DNA of 64,000 nt. Source: Algoriphagus sp. (GTDB taxonomy: Bacteria > Bacteroidota > Bacteroidia > Cytophagales > Cyclobacteriaceae). Made by a program: the position numbers and the translations under genes. The first letter of the stretch is position 1, and each line of letters begins with the position of its first letter. The notes under the pieces are model-generated. The model did not search any database. It was not told the DNA's origin and saw only the letters and a program-made list of their open reading frames with translations. Below, one piece after another: positions 62,913-64,000 of the stretch. Location of the stretch: assembly GCA_029945945.1 (NCBI GenBank), contig JAQSDM010000005.1, positions 372,001 to 436,000 of the forward strand, read 5' to 3'.

Positions 62913-63845
62913 ATGCAAACTTCCTCCACGATATTGATGGTCCGACCAGCGAATTTTGGGTTCAATCCCGAAACCGCTGAGAACAATTTTTACCAGCAAA
63001 CGGATGCCCGATCTTCTGAGATTATCAGGGAATTGGCCAGAACTGAGTTTGATGGATTTGTAGCGATGCTAAGAGATCAGGGAGTGGAGGTTATAGTTAT
63101 TGATGATACTTCTTCGCCGTTAAAAACGGATGCAGTTTTTCCCAACAATTGGTTCAGCACCCATTCAGATGGGAAATTGATTTTATATCCGATGTTTTCA
63201 CCGATGAGAAGACTTGAACGGAGAAAGGATCTGATCGAGCAGTTAATGAATCTCGGTTTTCGGGTGCAGGAAATTGTGGATCTGAGTTTTTTTGAGGAGC
63301 ATCACCAATATCTGGAAGGTACCGGAAGCATGGTGATGGATCATCAGGCAAAAATCATTTACGCCTGCTATTCTGTGCGAACCCATCCTGTTCCGCTTGG
63401 ATATCTGGCAAAAATATTAGGATATAAAGTTGTCGCTTTCGATGCGGTGCAAGAAGTCAATGGGGAATTCAGTCCGATTTATCACACCAATGTGATGATG
63501 CACATCGGGACGGATTTGGCGGTTATTTGCTTGGAAAGTATTGCAAAAACTGCCGAGCGACAACTTGTTCAGGAATCGTTGACCAAGTCTGGAAAAAAAG
63601 TGGTTCCGATCACGGCAAAGCAGAAATTCAACTTTGCCGGAAATATGCTGGAAGTGGGGAATGATGGAGGAGAAAAGTTTACCGTGATGTCCCAAACGGC
63701 ACTTGATTCGCTGAATGTCGGGCAGATTCAATTGATCGAAAAATACACGACCATCATCAGTCCTTCTATTCCCACGATCGAGAAACTCGGCGGTGGAAGT
63801 GCCAGATGCATGATGGCTGAGATTTTTTTACCGAAAGGAAAGTGA
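62913..63845 (+). CDS. ctlX: Citrulline utilization hydrolase CtlX / amidinotransferase family
   Basis: A 310-residue guanidine/ureido-group hydrolase of the arginine-deiminase/amidinotransferase superfamily. Substrate-site segments are VFPNNWFSTH near 72-81, the EGTGSMVMD near 133-141 and FSPIYHTNVMMHIG near 190-203, and the catalytic Cys299 is in GGGSARCMMAE near the C-terminus. These match CtlX, which hydrolyses citrulline to ornithine, carbon dioxide and ammonia. The start at 62913 is 3 nt after the upstream stop. It is the last complete gene in the window. An arginine/ornithine pathway partner (often ornithine-oxo-acid aminotransferase or arginase) may lie beyond the right edge. Confidence 0.85.
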   Translation: MQTSSTILMVRPANFGFNPETAENNFYQQTDARSSEIIRELARTEFDGFVAMLRDQGVEVIVIDDTSSPLKTDAVFPNNWFSTHSDGKLILYPMFSPMRRLERRKDLIEQLMNLGFRVQEIVDLSFFEEHHQYLEGTGSMVMDHQAKIIYACYSVRTHPVPLGYLAKILGYKVVAFDAVQEVNGEFSPIYHTNVMMHIGTDLAVICLESIAKTAERQLVQESLTKSGKKVVPITAKQKFNFAGNMLEVGNDGGEKFTVMSQTALDSLNVGQIQLIEKYTTIISPSIPTIEKLGGGSARCMMAEIFLPKGK

Positions 63846-64000
63846 TCAGTTTTCAGTCACATTATTCAGTTGGAGCCGATTTAAATCGTCCGTACCAATG
63901 GGACTTTTTATGATTTTTCCGGTTTCTCAGTCCAGAAGTTAAAACCTTTGGTTAATTTATCGACCATCCCTTACGGGATTTCAAACAGAAACAAGAATTC

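Overview
The window looks like a chromosomal segment of a Bacteroidota bacterium, most likely a marine or sediment relative of Cyclobacteriaceae (Algoriphagus/Cyclobacterium type). This is inferred from gene content: a TonB-dependent receptor with an N-terminal CarboxypepD_reg-like domain, several S1 sulfatases, many lipoproteins, a CcsBA-type cytochrome c synthase, Shine-Dalgarno-poor gene starts and a TTTG-N20-TAnnTTTG promoter. No phage, insertion sequence, CRISPR array or rRNA is visible. One tRNA (Asn) is present.

Layout. 1-3000: the end of an OmpR-type response regulator, its histidine kinase, and a lipoprotein. 3345-13601: a tightly packed plus-strand electron-transfer locus with a membrane cytochrome b, a membrane-anchored FAD/Fe-S oxidoreductase, a 20-heme and a 13-heme cytochrome c, an outer-membrane barrel, an NrfJ-like lipoprotein and an NrfI/CcsBA-like heme lyase. 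13707-16254: a DoxX-like protein and a six-repeat PKD protein with an exact 291-bp period. 16259-20194 (minus): sugar dehydrogenase plus MFS transporter, then QueD and NadA. 20487-26480: class III ribonucleotide reductase (NrdD, a separate glycyl-radical mini-ORF, NrdG), then on the minus strand an Rrf2/NsrR-like regulator and a qNOR-family protein carrying the substitutions reported for nitric oxide dismutase (NOD). 26722-46820: exported redox and carbohydrate genes (Tat-exported URO-D-like protein, alditol-oxidase-like flavoprotein, FecA-like receptor, glycosidase-like lipoprotein, three sulfatases, PQQ sugar dehydrogenase, esterase, DUF3748 propeller) and two peptidases. 47113-63845: serine dehydratase, GH31 with a cytochrome-propeller protein, secreted KatG, tRNA-Asn, a Gfo/Idh/MocA oxidoreductase, an IorAB-type molybdenum hydroxylase, and CtlX.

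The most notable observation is the putative NOD at 23641-25977. Relative to canonical quinol NO reductase it replaces one FeB histidine with Asn (H539-N540), a conserved active-site Glu with Gln (Q561), and two acidic quinol-site residues with Gly (G314, G735). This pattern is known from NOD-type proteins proposed to convert 2 NO to N2 + O2. It sits beside an NO-sensor-type Rrf2 regulator with a perfect inverted repeat at its start codon, and about 190 bp from a class III ribonucleotide reductase whose oxygen-labile glycyl-radical domain is encoded as a separate 62-residue polypeptide. The second notable system is the 3.3-13.6 kb locus, which reads like an inner-membrane-to-outer-membrane electron conduit with 33 c-type heme sites in two proteins plus its own heme lyase.
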